DNA from: Heterodera schachtii
Lineage: Eukaryota > Nematoda > Chromadorea > Rhabditida > Heteroderidae
NCBI GenBank assembly: GCA_023374025.1
Contig: SIJG01000009.1
Coordinates: 31,591 to 95,590 of the forward strand
Direction of reading: 5' to 3'
Length of the DNA stretch: 64,000 nucleotides
Shown piece by piece: positions 32,170 to 44,000 of this stretch. Each line of letters begins with the position of its first letter. The first letter of the stretch is position 1. The notes beneath the pieces were generated by a model. The model was not told where the DNA came from and did not search any database. It saw only the letters and a list, made by a program, of their open reading frames with translations. The translations under genes and the position numbers were made by a program.

Positions 32170-33900
32170 ATGTCTTCGTCAACAAATGATGATGGAGCCC
32201 AAAACAACGCCAACGCCAACAACACGCATTCGCCTGCTGGTCGTTCATGCAATTCGCACACCATGGCCATTCTGACGCCGATCAAGAGGACAACCGACGG
32301 AACAATCGCAGCAGCAGCACAACCAACAGCAACAGCCGAAACAACAACTGACGCAACACGTGCCCGTCCAGCGGGAAGACATCGCAACACAGACGGACCA
32401 ACAATCGGCGGATGAAGAAGCGGCGACAACACCAGCACTAGTAGCAGAAGCGGTGAAGCAGGCGCAACATCAGCCAAAGCAGCATCAACCGCCGCCACAA
32501 GCGACCACCATCAATTCGACAACACCGCAACCACCGCCAACGCCACAAGTGGAGACGAGCAACAACAACAAACGGTAGAGTTTTGGTGCCATTGGAGGGG
32601 GAGGGGGAGAGGATGCCGTGATGATAATGCCATTTTTAGAAAGTTCCAAATTGTTTCTGCAGATTTAACCAGGAAACACTAACAAACGTTTTTAGCGAGA
32701 TTTTTTCTTGTTTTAGTTCCAATGATTTCAGAGTTTGGCCCTCTCCTCCCTTTGAATTGATGGCATTCTCTTTCTCTTCTCTTTTGTAAAATGAAAATTA
32801 CGGCAAAAATTTTCACTGATTTGTTTTTCAGTGATCCAACTGTGATGGTGGACGACCAGCAGCAGCAACAACAGCACAATCAGCAGCAGATGGTGCCGCC
32901 GCAGACTCCACAGCAAAACAACGGACAAACGGAGCGCAAAGTCAAATCGGCGAAGGATCTGCGCCCTGATGAAGCGCTGCAACTTGAGCTGACCGATGCG
33001 TTGGTGGTGAAGGCCAAACAACGACAACAGCAGAACAACAACGGCAACAACAACGACGACGACGGCACCGGCAACGGACATGGCGGAGGCCTTCGCAGGC
33101 AAAAAAAATTGAAATCATTTTGTCACCATCCCCCATTTTCCCCTCTTTTTCAGGTCAATTTCGGTGATCGGTGACAATTGGTTGTCCTACGATTGGGTTG
33201 AAAGTGATCAGACGGTGGACCAAATTGAGTAAAATTCATTCATTTCAAATTGTTTGCCACATTTTAATGCTTTTCCCTCTGTTTAAGCATTCAGCAAGAG
33301 CAGCCGATCATCGACGATCCCAACAACAACGTCAACGCGGATGAGGAGGGCTTTGTTGACCAAATCAGCGGCGCGGTCGCTTCACTGTCCACAATCAACC
33401 TTGGCCCTGTGTACACCGCTGTTGGCAACGGGTGGGACTTCTTTGCGGACCTGTGGCAGTATCGGGTGAGCCAAAAATGCCAAATTTGACGGATGAGTGT
33501 ACGATTTAATGGATTTCCCCCTCCTTTTTAGCTCTTCCGCTTCGCCTTCATCCTTTTGTGCATCTACTTTGGCATGGGCTTCATGGAACGGTTGGCTGTC
33601 GCGATGATCGCCGCATGCGTCCGCTGGGCTTGGCCACCGGTGCACTTCATGCTCGGCTCGTCACGGGGAACGCTGTTCTATTTGACGGACTGGTTCGCAT
33701 GGATGGACGACTTTTTGTCAAGTTGGGTGTGCGACATGGCCAACAGGTGCGGTTACAGTGTGGTGGGGATGTGCATACAGTACCCCTAACTTTATCCCCA
33801 TTTTAGATACTGTCATGAATACGGTGTGATGTGCGACAGTCAGTGTTCCTTTGTCTGCCGGACGCAGCGCGCAGCTTTCTTCACCGGACGTCGCTTCTGA
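32170..33900 (+). CDS. Unrecognised membrane protein, Gln/Asn-rich N-terminus
   Basis: Well-resolved exons: (start uncertain)-32574, 32832-33098, 33154-33228, 33288-33465, 33532-33746 and 33807-33900; all junctions keep frame. The intron after 33098 begins GC (CGCAG/GCAAAA) and ends TTTCAG. The N-terminal third is Gln/Asn/Pro-rich and contains VPVQREDIATQTDQQSADEE; the middle reads SISVIGDNWLSYDWVESDQT; then SGAVASLSTINLGPVYTAVG leads to a hydrophobic hairpin (LFRFAFILLCIYFGMGFMER, LAVAMIAACVRWAWPPV). A Cys-rich tail (six Cys in about 35 residues) ends FFTGRRF. The start is unclear: ATG 32170 is in a different frame from the exon end, and the frame that leads into the splice site has a stop at about 32274, so an upstream exon or one-base error in the CAG/ACA repeat is likely. 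Family not recognised. Confidence 0.75.
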
Positions 33901-34149
33901 TGGATGATACGCGAGATGAAATGAATTTTGATAACGATTTTTGATGGCGACATTGATGTGTATGTATTGTATATTCTGTCTATTATGGTTTTGCTGTTTG
34001 AGTACGTACGTGTATATTGTATATGTACTGTATTGTATTTTGTATCCATAGGGCATAATATTCAATTCCAATTTTAACGCCTAATTTTGTATACCCATGT
34101 TGTTGTGATGCGTTTGTTCATAAACTTTGTGAAATTAAATGTATTCAAT

Positions 34150-35230
34150 TTTATCAGTAGGACTATAAAATATTGTTTAGCGTTTTATTAAGGGCTATCG
34201 AATGATATCAAGAATATTAAGGGCGAACATCCAAAATAAGGATTTCTAAGGGCGATAAAACGCTTCGAACAAAAAATGTGTTTTTCGTGCATTTCTCGTC
34301 GAGTTAAAGCAGCAGAAAAAATAAGTAAAACTTAAGATCGGACCGTTCGGTTTTTTTCGGTTTTGGACCGAAAAAACTGACCGAGAAATTTTTGAGTTTT
34401 ACGGGTTTTTTCGAACCGACCGACCGACCGACCCTCTTGTCCGTTTCTTTTTAGTCGAATTTTTGGAGATTTTTCGTGACTAAATTCCCAGCTCTATTCA
34501 TGACTTGGGATGATATTTTTAGGCTTTAAAAACTGAAAATAGGTAGGCTCTAGGAACCGAGTTCTGATTTTTTGTCTGAAAATTCGAATTTTTCCAGAAT
34601 TTCTGGAAAATTTTTTTTCGTTTTGATGATAAAAATTTCAAATAAAATTCATAAAATTCTCCTTATTTTTCTCTATTTCAAAAGCTTTATTGTACTTAGA
34701 TTGACCCACTTTGAAATGAGTTATGAATTTCAAATACTATCCTAAATTCCCAAGGGCCAAAAAGAAAAATTTCAAAAAATTTTTTAAAAATTCAAAAATT
34801 TGTAGAATGTAAAATAAACTCATATTCATGCTCTGCACTATAAAACTGGCTAGAAAAATATTTTTCACCACTCCTTTTTGACCCACAAAAAATATTCCAA
34901 GTTTTGAGGGGTTGAACAATACAATGCCCGGGCATTCAAATAGAGGTTTTACTGGTATGCAAAAAATCTGAAAATATATAAATAAAACGCTTTAAGTCAC
35001 AAAATTAGAGACGAAAAGAAAATAAGAAGAATCAGGGCCCTAAAAAACACTTGGGTTTTAAGAATGCTAAAATTTCTCTAAAAAATTCTTAGTTATTCCT
35101 TTTAGCGTACTATGAAAAACTCAAAGTCAATTAAACCCGCCGATTGTGCTTGACTTAACAAATTTAAACAAATTAAAGCTTATAAAGAATTTCATAGGCT
35201 AATATTGTTCATTGTAACTATTTCCAACGC
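34150..35230. other. Repeat-rich spacer with GGACCG palindromes
   Basis: At about 34333-34445, AAGATCGGACCGTTCGG is followed by inverted GGACCGAAAA/TTTTTCGGT units and (ACCG)n, resembling the TAGAGATCGG elements but without a clean partner end. The remainder is AT-rich and shows no gene. Confidence 0.4.
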
Positions 35231-35287
35231 TTTTGTCATCCTCGCCCCCTCACACATTAGAAGTTTTTTCAGCATTTTCTAGAATAA

Positions 35288-35575
35288 ATGCCCCGTTCTC
35301 GTTCATCATCATCTTCCTCCGACAGCATCAAGCCGGATACGGCTTTATTATCCCATTGGCACAATTCGGCCATGTGCACCGATTTGTCCACCAATTACAT
35401 TTGCACTCATGCTTCTATAATGGCGCACCAAATGATTCGAGTCCAATCACACAAGAAGTTTCGGCATCACGCCGTTCGCGTCACCGTTAAATGTTTTGTC
35501 TGTCAAACATCTGCACCGCGAACATACGACTTCAGTGGGTCGGGAAAACACGCGAAGTTTGTTCTTTTGCTTTGA
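35288..35575 (+). CDS. Possible exon, Ser-rich start with Cys/His-rich middle
   Basis: A 95-codon open frame runs MPRSRSSSSSSDSIKPDTAL, then CTDLSTNYICTHASIMAHQM and VKCFVCQTSAPRTYD. It lies 120 bp upstream of the conserved exon at 35698 and may be the first exon of the same gene, but the joining intron was not defined. CxxC and His residues hint at metal binding; no family is recognised. Confidence 0.35.
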   Translation: MPRSRSSSSSSDSIKPDTALLSHWHNSAMCTDLSTNYICTHASIMAHQMIRVQSHKKFRHHAVRVTVKCFVCQTSAPRTYDFSGSGKHAKFVLLL

Positions 35576-35697
35576 AAAATTGCTACATTTTGAACAACAA
35601 AAAGCTCGCCGATTTGTTTATTATTATAAAGAGCATCTGCTTTAAAAAAAATTAGAAAAAATGACGAACTTAAAATTGAAAATTGCAATAAATTTGA

Positions 35698-35890
35698 ATG
35701 ATTACAAAAAAGGAAACAAATTGGTTAAGCTTTGGGGCCTACGAAAAGCACCGTGCCATAATTGCCGACCAACCAATCTCCTTGGGATTCGCATCAATGG
35801 AGGACATTTTTCGCAAAATGGAAGGAATGGGCACTTACAGTCTTTGCCAATTTAATTGTCAAGACTGGTCCAAGAAGTTCATGGACGAAG
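35698..35890 (+). CDS. Unknown exon with NCQDW motif, paralogue A
   Basis: The frame reads TNWLSFGAYEKHRAIIADQP, SLGFASMEDIFRKMEGMGTY and SLCQFNCQDWSKKFMDEG, ending at GAAG/GTTATC, a possible donor. His in EKHRAI and Cys in FNCQDW recall the spaced His and Asn-Cys boxes of LRAT/NlpC-type papain-like hydrolases, but the spacing (about 38 residues) is shorter than in known LRAT proteins, so this is only a lead. The exon at 38994-39135 is a clear relative with the same end position. A TAGAGCTCGG element begins 43 bp downstream. Confidence 0.4.
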
Positions 35891-35933
35891 GTTATCTCTT
35901 TTATTAGTCGTAAAATAATATGTACAATATAAT

Positions 35934-36452
35934 TAGAGCTCGGCCTGGACCTGGATCCAGGCCTGGATTTTTCCTGGATCCAGGTCCAGGCCATTTTTTG
36001 GAAACCTGGATTTTTCCTGGACCTGGATTTTCCTGGATTTTTGTCCAGGAAATCCAGGTCCAGGTCAAATGTGAAAAAAAAATCCAGGTCCAGGTCCAGG
36101 CAAAACAGGAAAAAACCTGGATTTTCCTGGACAAAATTTTAGAATTTATTTTTTTAAGTGACCGATGTTTTTTCAATTTCTCAAAAACAGATTAAATAAA
36201 TTTAAAAAACATTATTATTATTAATTAGATATTTTTAGATGTTTCTAAGCAAATAATTAATTTTTTCAAACATTTTTTTGATTTTTAAAACGAATTTCAA
36301 AAAATCCAGGTCCAGGCCTGGATCCAGGTCTCGAAGAGCCTGGATTTTTCCTGGACCTGGATTTTCCTGGATTTTTGTCCAGGAAATCCAGGTCCAGGTC
36401 CAACATGGAATCCAGGTCCAGGTCCAGGCTTTTTTCAAAATACCGAGCTCTA
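35934..36452. mobile_element. TAGAGCTCGG-ended element, 519 bp, CCTGGACCTGG repeats
   Basis: The ends TAGAGCTCGG and CCGAGCTCTA are exact inverted repeats flanked by an exact 8-bp repeat AATATAAT (35926-35933 and 36453-36460). Both subterminal regions are arrays of CCTGGA / TCCAGG units, so each arm is self-complementary. Ends and duplication fit hAT. No transposase. Confidence 0.9.
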
Positions 36453-36809
36453 AATATAATCATCAATTTAACAAAATTTTAAATAGGCGAAACGCCAAGA
36501 ATTCGAGAGGGTCAAAAAATAAGATGGTACCGACATGTAAAAAAAGTTGAAAAATATTCTCCCATTTTTAAAGCTTTCGAATGATACCAAAATTGTTCAT
36601 TTTGGTTAGAGATGAAGCGGCTTTTGGATTTACTATATTATAATCAAAAATATGAAAAGTTATTTACATCGTCCGGGTCCGAAGCTCGCCCCACTCCGTA
36701 GAACCCAGTAGCTATTCTTGGCTTTAATTATGTGATTTAAATTTGCACTTTTCGTTTCGGTACTTTATTTACAATTTTTGTCAAATTGATGATAAATATA
36801 TGTATGTAT

Positions 36810-37243
36810 CGGTTTACCTCAGTTGGGCCGGCACGGTTGGGCCGTCACGTTTGGGCCGGCACGGTTGGGCCCCAGCATATTTTTCCACTATAACTTTCTA
36901 CAACTTTTTTCTTTGTCATCCAAATCCAACATTGTTGGTATCATTCGAAAGCTATCATGTTTTAGAAGCTTTTTCTAAACTATTGCTTAGCGATTAGACA
37001 ATTACTAAAAAAGTTATACATAAAAATTCGAAAAAGTCGGAATTTTTGAAGTTTTTCTTAAAAAAATTTTTTCCAGGCTTAAAAATCTTTTTGTTTTTTG
37101 TTAGGCTAATAGAGCATGTTAAGAGCTTTCGAATGATACCAAGATTGTTGGATTTGGATGCCAACGAAAAAAGCTTAAGTGGAAAATCATGCTGGGGCCC
37201 AACCGTGCCGGCCCAACCGTGACGGCCCAACTGAGCGAGTCCG
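36810..37243. mobile_element. CGG-ended MITE, copy C
   Basis: Same family as the copy at 22956, but the subterminal units read TTGGGCC instead of TTCGGCC. The flank GTATGTAT is exact on both sides (36802-36809 and 37244-37251). Confidence 0.88.
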
Positions 37244-37254
37244 GTATGTATGTA

Positions 37255-38920
37255 TGTATGTGTTTAGTAATTTTAAAATTGTAAATGTTGAAGTACTTTC
37301 ACCGGAAATATTTTAAATGGGAATGAATTGCTAAAATCTATTGTGATGAAAAAGAATTATCCAAATTGTCCGTAAAGCAAAAATCGCTTAATAAATTTCG
37401 AAAATAGTGCGTGTGTTTTGTCATTGAAACGCAAAAACAACTCTCCTAAACAGCCACCGAAAAGTCCTCCAATTTGCGCATTCCCCTTTTTTGTTGGGTA
37501 CGTTCACATTGCTATGATTTGCGTTGTTCATCCTTCGATGGCTCTCCACTGCTGCTATTTAAAAAAACAATTCATTAAAGCGACCATAGACTTTAGGGCA
37601 CTTTTGGATTTTACCACCCCAATTAAATTTTTTAAAATATTTTTTCTAGGCTAATTTTATGTGCTATCTCGAATCAGATAATTGTTTTAGCTAACATTAT
37701 TTTTACCTGTCATCTTTCCGTCAAAAAAATAATCGCAAAAATAATTATCGTTAATATGACTAAGGTTTCCACCACCATTTTTGGAAAAAATTCAATTTGA
37801 AAATTCGTTTAAAAATATTTTCAGTGCTTGGGGGGTCATTATTCAGGAATTTTAGCATTTTTGATCAAAATCAGCTTTACATAAACAGATTAAAAGTAAG
37901 AAATATTGCGACAAAAGATCAATTTCTTTCTGAAAATTCAATTGTTTTTTTAATTTTCATACATTATCACGCAAAATGCATATTAGCTAAAAACAAATGT
38001 CAGATTAGTGATCACTGATCAGCACCCAAAATAGCCTAGCAAAAAATTGTTAGAAATTTTCAAGGGGTTGGCAAACCCAAGAGTACCTATTTTAGTCAGT
38101 GTCAAGACGATTTCCTAACACAACATAGGAGAACAAAAAATTATTTATTATAATTGCTATAACATATATTGAAAGTGACAAAAATTGCATAGTCAGCCAA
38201 AAGAGAGTTCATACGGTTTAGGGAAATTTAAGGGTTGTTGTTTAGTTCTGAAAAACACCATGATCGGGACGCATCAATGCCCATGCCAAAATGAGTTCAA
38301 GAATGCCAAAATTGTGCAAGTTATGCGAAAGGAGAGACGCCATGTTTTGCGTCGTCACCTTTGATTGCATTTGCAATGTTATTATGACAAAAAGTTATGA
38401 ATTGACACGCCACGGGAAGCGGCAAAAGCAAGTTTTTTAATTATTTGATATACATGCACAAAGGGTATGCCAAGGCAAGACCAACACATACATGAATGGC
38501 TCAGGGATGGCACCGAACCATTTTTTAAGGATGGCCCTTTTTTATTGCAGAGAATTTGGCAAAACAAAATGGGGTGAAAATTCGTCTTGATCATGAAAAT
38601 TTGCCCCAAATATGGCCATTTTTTCTTTTCCCAAGCTCGATGACAAGGTCTCGACATGGAAGGACTGCCGGATATTTTTGAAAATTTTTGGGTTTTGTTA
38701 ATGAATTGCTTCAGCCAGGGATGTGTGCATATAACAATTAAAAAATTACGAATATGTCTTTCTCTTAAAGCCGCATATAATTTCAGTTAACGCAAGGTAC
38801 CGAAATTTTATGAAAATTGGAACGAAATTTCTGAGAAAAAATCAAAAATTTTCAGATTCAAATTTCTTTTAAAAAAAAAGCCCCGCGGAAAAAGAACATT
38901 GATATAGCTTAATGGCCATG
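37255..38920. other. Intergenic sequence without supported gene
   Basis: Several short frames are open but none has coding composition, splice context or recognisable motifs. No structured repeat was seen. Confidence 0.35.
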
Positions 38921-38993
38921 TTTGAAAAATGCCCACCCGGGACGGTCTTGCCAGTTTGAAAGTGGATTTCTAATTTTTAGTTTTGGGAAATGT

Positions 38994-39135
38994 GTCACCC
39001 AAATGAGTTGTGAAAAGCTGAGGAGTGTCAACGTGTCGTACAAAGCATTGGAAGAAATTTATTCCAAAATGGACAACAATTATAATGTTGTGCTTTTGGA
39101 TGAAAAGATTTGGGCCAAAACTTTTCTGGACAAAG
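38994..39135 (+). CDS. Unknown exon, paralogue B (NCQDW motif lost)
   Basis: The stretch reads CVTQMSCEKLRSVNVSYKAL, EEIYSKMDNNYNVVLLDEKI and WAKTFLDKG and ends GACAAAG/GTAAAC, a good donor at the same place and phase as in the exon at 35890. Alignment to that exon conserves the I(F/Y)xKM, the W and the KxF(M/L)D(E/K)G end, but NCQDW has become DEKIW, so any catalytic Cys would be gone. The frame is open upstream to 38922. A TAGAGATCGG element follows at 39314. Confidence 0.4.
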
Positions 39136-39313
39136 GTAAACAGCATCAAAAAATAATTACTTCTAAAAATGTTTTATTTTGCGACAAATACTGTATATGT
39201 TTTAAAAAATGAATTAATTAATTATTTTTGGCATTTTGTTTTTTTAATCTTTGCGATTTCTTTTCTTTACTATTTTTCGATTTGAATGTTTTGGTTTAAT
39301 GTATAGAAAACTT

Positions 39314-39504
39314 TAGAGATCGGTATTTTGAAAAAAGCCTGGACCTGGACCTGGATTCCATGTTGGACCTGGACCTGGATTTCCTGGACAAAAATCCAGG
39401 AAAATCCAGGTCCAGGAAAAATCCAGGTTTTCGAAAAATGGCCTGGACCTGGACCTGGATCCAGGAAAAATCCAGGCCTGGATCCAGGTCCAGGCCGATC
39501 TCTA
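39314..39504. mobile_element. TAGAGATCGG-ended element, 191 bp
   Basis: The ends TAGAGATCGG / CCGATCTCTA are exact and flanked by an exact 8-bp repeat GAAAACTT (39306-39313 and 39505-39512). The interior is CCTGGACCTGGATCCAGG units, as in the 35934 element. Confidence 0.9.
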
Positions 39505-39748
39505 GAAAACTTGTTTTTGCGGCACGCCGCTCCCGCCCTGTCCCCATGCGAAAATATAAAAAGCATTCTGTTTGACTCACTTGCCTGCAATTTTGACATT
39601 AATGATTAATCTGCTAATTTTGAAAGCTTTCTGATCCGGATCCCTGGCTTATCTATATTTTTCCCTTTATCTTATGTAGTTAAAGAAGAAAGCGGCAAAA
39701 GGAAATGAATGTTGAATGGTCCGAGACCAAGAAGAAGCACTCGAACAG

Positions 39749-39785
39749 TGTTATTATTATTATTATTATTATATATTATTATTCT
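39749..39785. repeat. (TTA)n microsatellite
   Basis: About ten TTA/ATT units in a row with one interruption. It creates a spurious Ile/Tyr-rich frame. Confidence 0.8.
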
Positions 39786-40209
39786 TGCTTATTGTTGTGT
39801 TTTTTGTTGCGCTTTTTGTTAGTATTTTTTGTTGTTGTTATATTTATGTGCATCTATTTAAGTGTGTTAAATTTCTGCGTTTTTTTTTTCTGTCATTTAT
39901 GAAAGAGCAGCCCAAAGGGCAAAAAAATTATAGTGAAAAAGCTACTTGACTTTACGCCCATATCCAAAATATTAAATTTTTCAACTTTTGCCAATTTCTT
40001 CATTAAAAATTTGGGTGAAAGGGACTTTGAAAATTTTTTGTTGGCCTAATTAATAATTTACTTAAATTTCTGTCTGGGTTTATTGCCATCTGAGTAGAAG
40101 AAAATTCTATTACCTAACTATTTATTTTTTACAAAAATTACAAGCCTTTATCGTATGCTCAATCCCTTTATTTCTTCCGCTTTTCTGCTGCATTCTTTAT
40201 CTGATCATG

Positions 40210-40597
40210 GTGAACTGACAATACCTGCTTTTTATACAATAACTTGTTCATGCTCGAACAAACCCTATCGTTTTGGTATCATTCGTAAGCACAAAGTCTA
40301 AAGAAGCTAAAATATATAAAATCACAACGTTTAGGCAATTACGAAAAAGCATCTTTAATTAAGTAATTGTTGATTATTTTGGTTTGTAACTTTCTTGAAA
40401 TGTTAGAATTCTCTTGTTTTCTCGTATTATTACATTATTTAGACTTTGTGCTTTCGAATGTTACCAAAAAGATAGGGTTTGTTCAAGCATGAACAAAGTT
40501 ATTGTATAAAAACCAGGTATTGTCAATTGGTTGGACTCATAAAAGTGAATTGGACTCATAAAACTCGATTGGACTCATAAAGTGCACTAGAGCCTTA
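40210..40597. mobile_element. Palindromic element, left-truncated copy
   Basis: Same family as 10614-10995. The right end has three TTGGACTCATAAA units and ends GTGCACTAGAGCC; the left end starts inside the element at TGACAATACCTGC. Confidence 0.7.
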
Positions 40598-40599
40598 CT

Positions 40600-41095
40600 A
40601 TGGCCAGGCCCGTACCTAGAAAAAAAATTTTCGGGAAGGGACATACGAATAGATAATTTTTTTTGCCCTGGAAAAATTTTTTAACCAGGGTTTTTCTCAA
40701 AATTATCTAATAATGTTCAAATTCGGGTTAGGAGTTCGAAATACTGCGCAAAAAGATCAAATTCGTCGTATTCAGCGCCTCAAATTACCCTCAAAATTGC
40801 TTTAATTTTTGGGTTTTCCCTCTTTTTTTGTGGGACCGATGAATGATCTTGGTGATTACCAAAGCCATTTAAGGCATAATTCGAACAATCAATCAAAAAA
40901 CAGCAATTTGCACACTAATCATTTTATCTTTAATTTTTTACAGAAATTATAGTAAATTTAAAATTTACAGAAAAAACACAACAAATATTCATTCTATAGG
41001 TGTGGTAAAGAAAGGTATTATAACTTTAGGCAAAATAAAATTCACATCGATTTAAAATTAATTTCACCAAATTCTTTCGCTCTAAAAACTCTTGG
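40600..41095. other. Spacer downstream of EPT1 gene
   Basis: AT-rich, with no gene seen. It would include the 3' untranslated region of the minus-strand EPT1 gene. Confidence 0.4.
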
Positions 41096-41099
41096 ATTA

Positions 41100-44000
41100 T
41101 TATTCGCGCTTCTTGAGGTATTCCAGAGAAAATGGCATTATGTTGAAATGGTCACAAAGCTGGCGAATCTTTAAAAAAAGCACAAAATTAGTTTATAATA
41201 TGCTAATTTACGAAATTTAGGGTGTATAAAAACGCTCACAATTTTAATAGTAAAAAAATATTTTTTTAATTAGTTTTTTTAAATTTAAATTTTGTCAACA
41301 GAAGCGAAGAAAACTACGTTGAAATAGTAACCCCCAAAATTGATGAACTATTGACTTTGTCTCAATTACCGACTCAACCATCAAAAAATAAAATAAATGC
41401 AAAAAAGCGCTAATTTTTTTATCCAATAAAAATTTTTTAAATAAAAAATCTGTTTGAAATGAAAAAAATTCCGGGCGGAAAAGACATGGGGGGGAACCCG
41501 AAAAAACCCAAAAAAAAAAAAATTAAGAAAAATCCGAAATGGAGGCGTCCGTCAAATGGTTGGTTCCGCCGTTTTTTTTCGCCGTAATTGCAAAAAAAAT
41601 TTTTTTTTTTTTTTTGGGGGGGGGGGGAACGGTCTCCGGAACAATGTTTGCTGATTTCGTGACACATTTTGTTGTTGTTGCTGAACTGACCACACAAGTG
41701 CCGTAATGGAGATGGGCAACGGTGAAGAGGAGGGCGGCGGCACGGAGCACGCACAATTCGGTGACCAAAGATGGGACGGAGACGGCGGAGGAAAGGCACA
41801 GTGCCACCACCGCCGCGTAAAGGGACACCAACGCGTTGAAAATGGGCGCCCGCGAGTTGGACATTTGGGCGATGATCAGATGGACCTGTGACAACAATGA
41901 GAATGGAGGAAAATAATTTTTTTGAAATTTTTTATTTTACAAAAAAAAATTTAAAAAAATTTCATTACGAAAATTTTAAAAAAATACAAAAAGTTTTGCT
42001 CAAAATGATGATTTTGATATTTTTTGTTATTTGGCGATGACCATCGAGTGGGACGAGTGCAAGACGTTTTTTTTTCCCACATCGAAAAAATTAAAAAAAA
42101 TTTTTTTTTTTTCTAAAACCTCAAAGCTTTTTTTTCTAATAAATTTAATTTTTTTTCCTTTGAAAATTGTAAAAAAATGAAACAAATTCATTTTTAAAAG
42201 ACCTCCAATTTCCCTTCAGATTAATTTTTAAATTTTATTTTTGGCGTGAAAATTTTAATTGAATTTTTCTTACAATTAGAATATTCATAAGAATTTTCAA
42301 ATTTTGAAAATTCAAAAAAATTTTCAATTTTTGAAAATTCCAAAAAAAATATTAAATTATTTGGGTTTTTTTCCTTAAAAATGCCTTATTTTAATAAATT
42401 TTCTAAAAAATTATAATTTTTCCAATTTTAAAAGGTCGCAAATTTACAAGACTAAAAATTACCCATAAAAAATTTTTTTTTTTGAGATTTTTTTGTTTGT
42501 TTGAAAAAGACATTTAATTTGTTGCCCAAAAGTATCCAACACTGGAACGCAAAACCCACCGCGATGTTGGAGAACACAACGCCAACAGGTCCAAAAGAAC
42601 GCGTGCGGGTCGCGCTCCAACACTTTGGCGGGCGAACGGACGGCCCACACAAACGCGGCACCGAACAGCACAAGCGGAGAGAGCAGCGGCGGCACCAACG
42701 CCTCGTAGAAGGAACGCTTAAAAAAATGGGAGATAAAAAATGGAATCCGATTTTCCAATGAAAAAACCCAAAACATGGCAGGCGCCAACTTTTTTTTTTT
42801 TTCACCCACCATTTTTTGTGATAGCTTTTCCAAGAAAAAATATTTTGGGGACAATTTTTTGTAATTTTTAATGCGATTTGTTAACAGGTTTTGCACCAAA
42901 AATGAACAAATTTTGTATATGTTTAACAGATTCGCATCAAAAATTGCTAATTTTGAAGGGTTCGAAAAAAATTTCTATTTTTTTGTGGAAAATTTAGTGT
43001 GAGATAGGTCTTGGGGGGGGGGGGGGGGTACGTACTCCGCCTCCTGGGACCGTCTCTGCCCAGTTGTAGTAGTAATCTGCATTTTTGCAATTTTGTGTAC
43101 TGATTTTTCGAAAACATCGACAAATAATCAAAATTATTTGCCGGACCAAAAAAGCAAATAATCAAAATCCAATTAATTAATTCTGTTTAAGCCACCTGTT
43201 TGCCGGACTTCTCGACGCAATAAGCAAAATAAATGTTGTACAGGGAAGTGATCAAAGAAAGTGCACAGGAAACTGAAAAATGCAAAAATTAAGAAAAATT
43301 GTAAAGGAACAATTCCAATGGCTATAAATGGGGACGGGACAAAATATCGCCGCAAAAATTGAAAAGAAAAATTTTTCAAACTTTGAAACTTTTGAAGAAA
43401 AATTCAGCGCGCTTTTTTTGAAATTTTATGATTAATTACTAATTGTAAGTTTTTTTCGAAAAATTTACAAAAAAAAAAAAAATTTTTCAATAATTTTTTT
43501 TGAAAAATTTCGAAGTTTGAAAATTTTATTTTTAAATTTCTGCGGCGATATTTTGGGACGCACCCCTATAAATAGCATTTCCCAACAACGCTTTGACCAG
43601 TTGTAGTACACAAATTTTCACAAAAAATTGCTAATTTATGGGTTTTTTGGAAAAACGTAGCGAAATTTTTGGAAAATGGTATAAAAAAAAACACACACCG
43701 AAAAATGCTGAAATACACAGAGAGGCAAAGTTGACCGAGTTGAACAGGAAGAATTGAAAGCTGTGATGGCCGAGCAGAAAAGCAAGCAAATAGAAAATGA
43801 CGAGACCCTGGAAAAAAAGACAATCAATCGTAAACTCTGAGAACCGGATGAGAGCAATTCGTTCCCCCCCCCCCCTCGGAAAATTTTTTCCAAATTTAGA
43901 AAATTTGGGAGAAAAAATTTATTTATTAGATAACTTCTCGATAAAAAAAAACAATGAAAATTTTTCAGTGACTTTAAGTAAAATCTATGATGAATTACTA

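Noticed and set aside
32063..32275. ATG 32063 as the start of the 32-34 kb gene
   Set aside because: The frame stops at about 32274 before the Gln-rich region; it could only be used with an unseen intron or an indel.
35698..35890. Firm assignment to LRAT-type acyltransferases
   Set aside because: Only one His and one NC pair at the wrong spacing; kept as an unknown exon.
35926..36460. Pro/Gly/Trp-rich ORFs over the CCTGGA repeats (also near 39300)
   Set aside because: All frames on both strands are open because of the repeat unit; bounded precisely by a transposon.
41523..41690. Extension of EPT1 exon 9 to the end of the open frame (long Pro/Lys tail)
   Set aside because: The GTG/GTCAGT donor at 41690 and the matching last exon at 41168-41100 restore the conserved C-terminus; the tail is intron.
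43014..43028. Sequencing artefact as explanation for all G/C runs
   Set aside because: Runs occur in several sequence contexts and in both orientations of the same element family, so they seem to be real, though exact lengths are uncertain.
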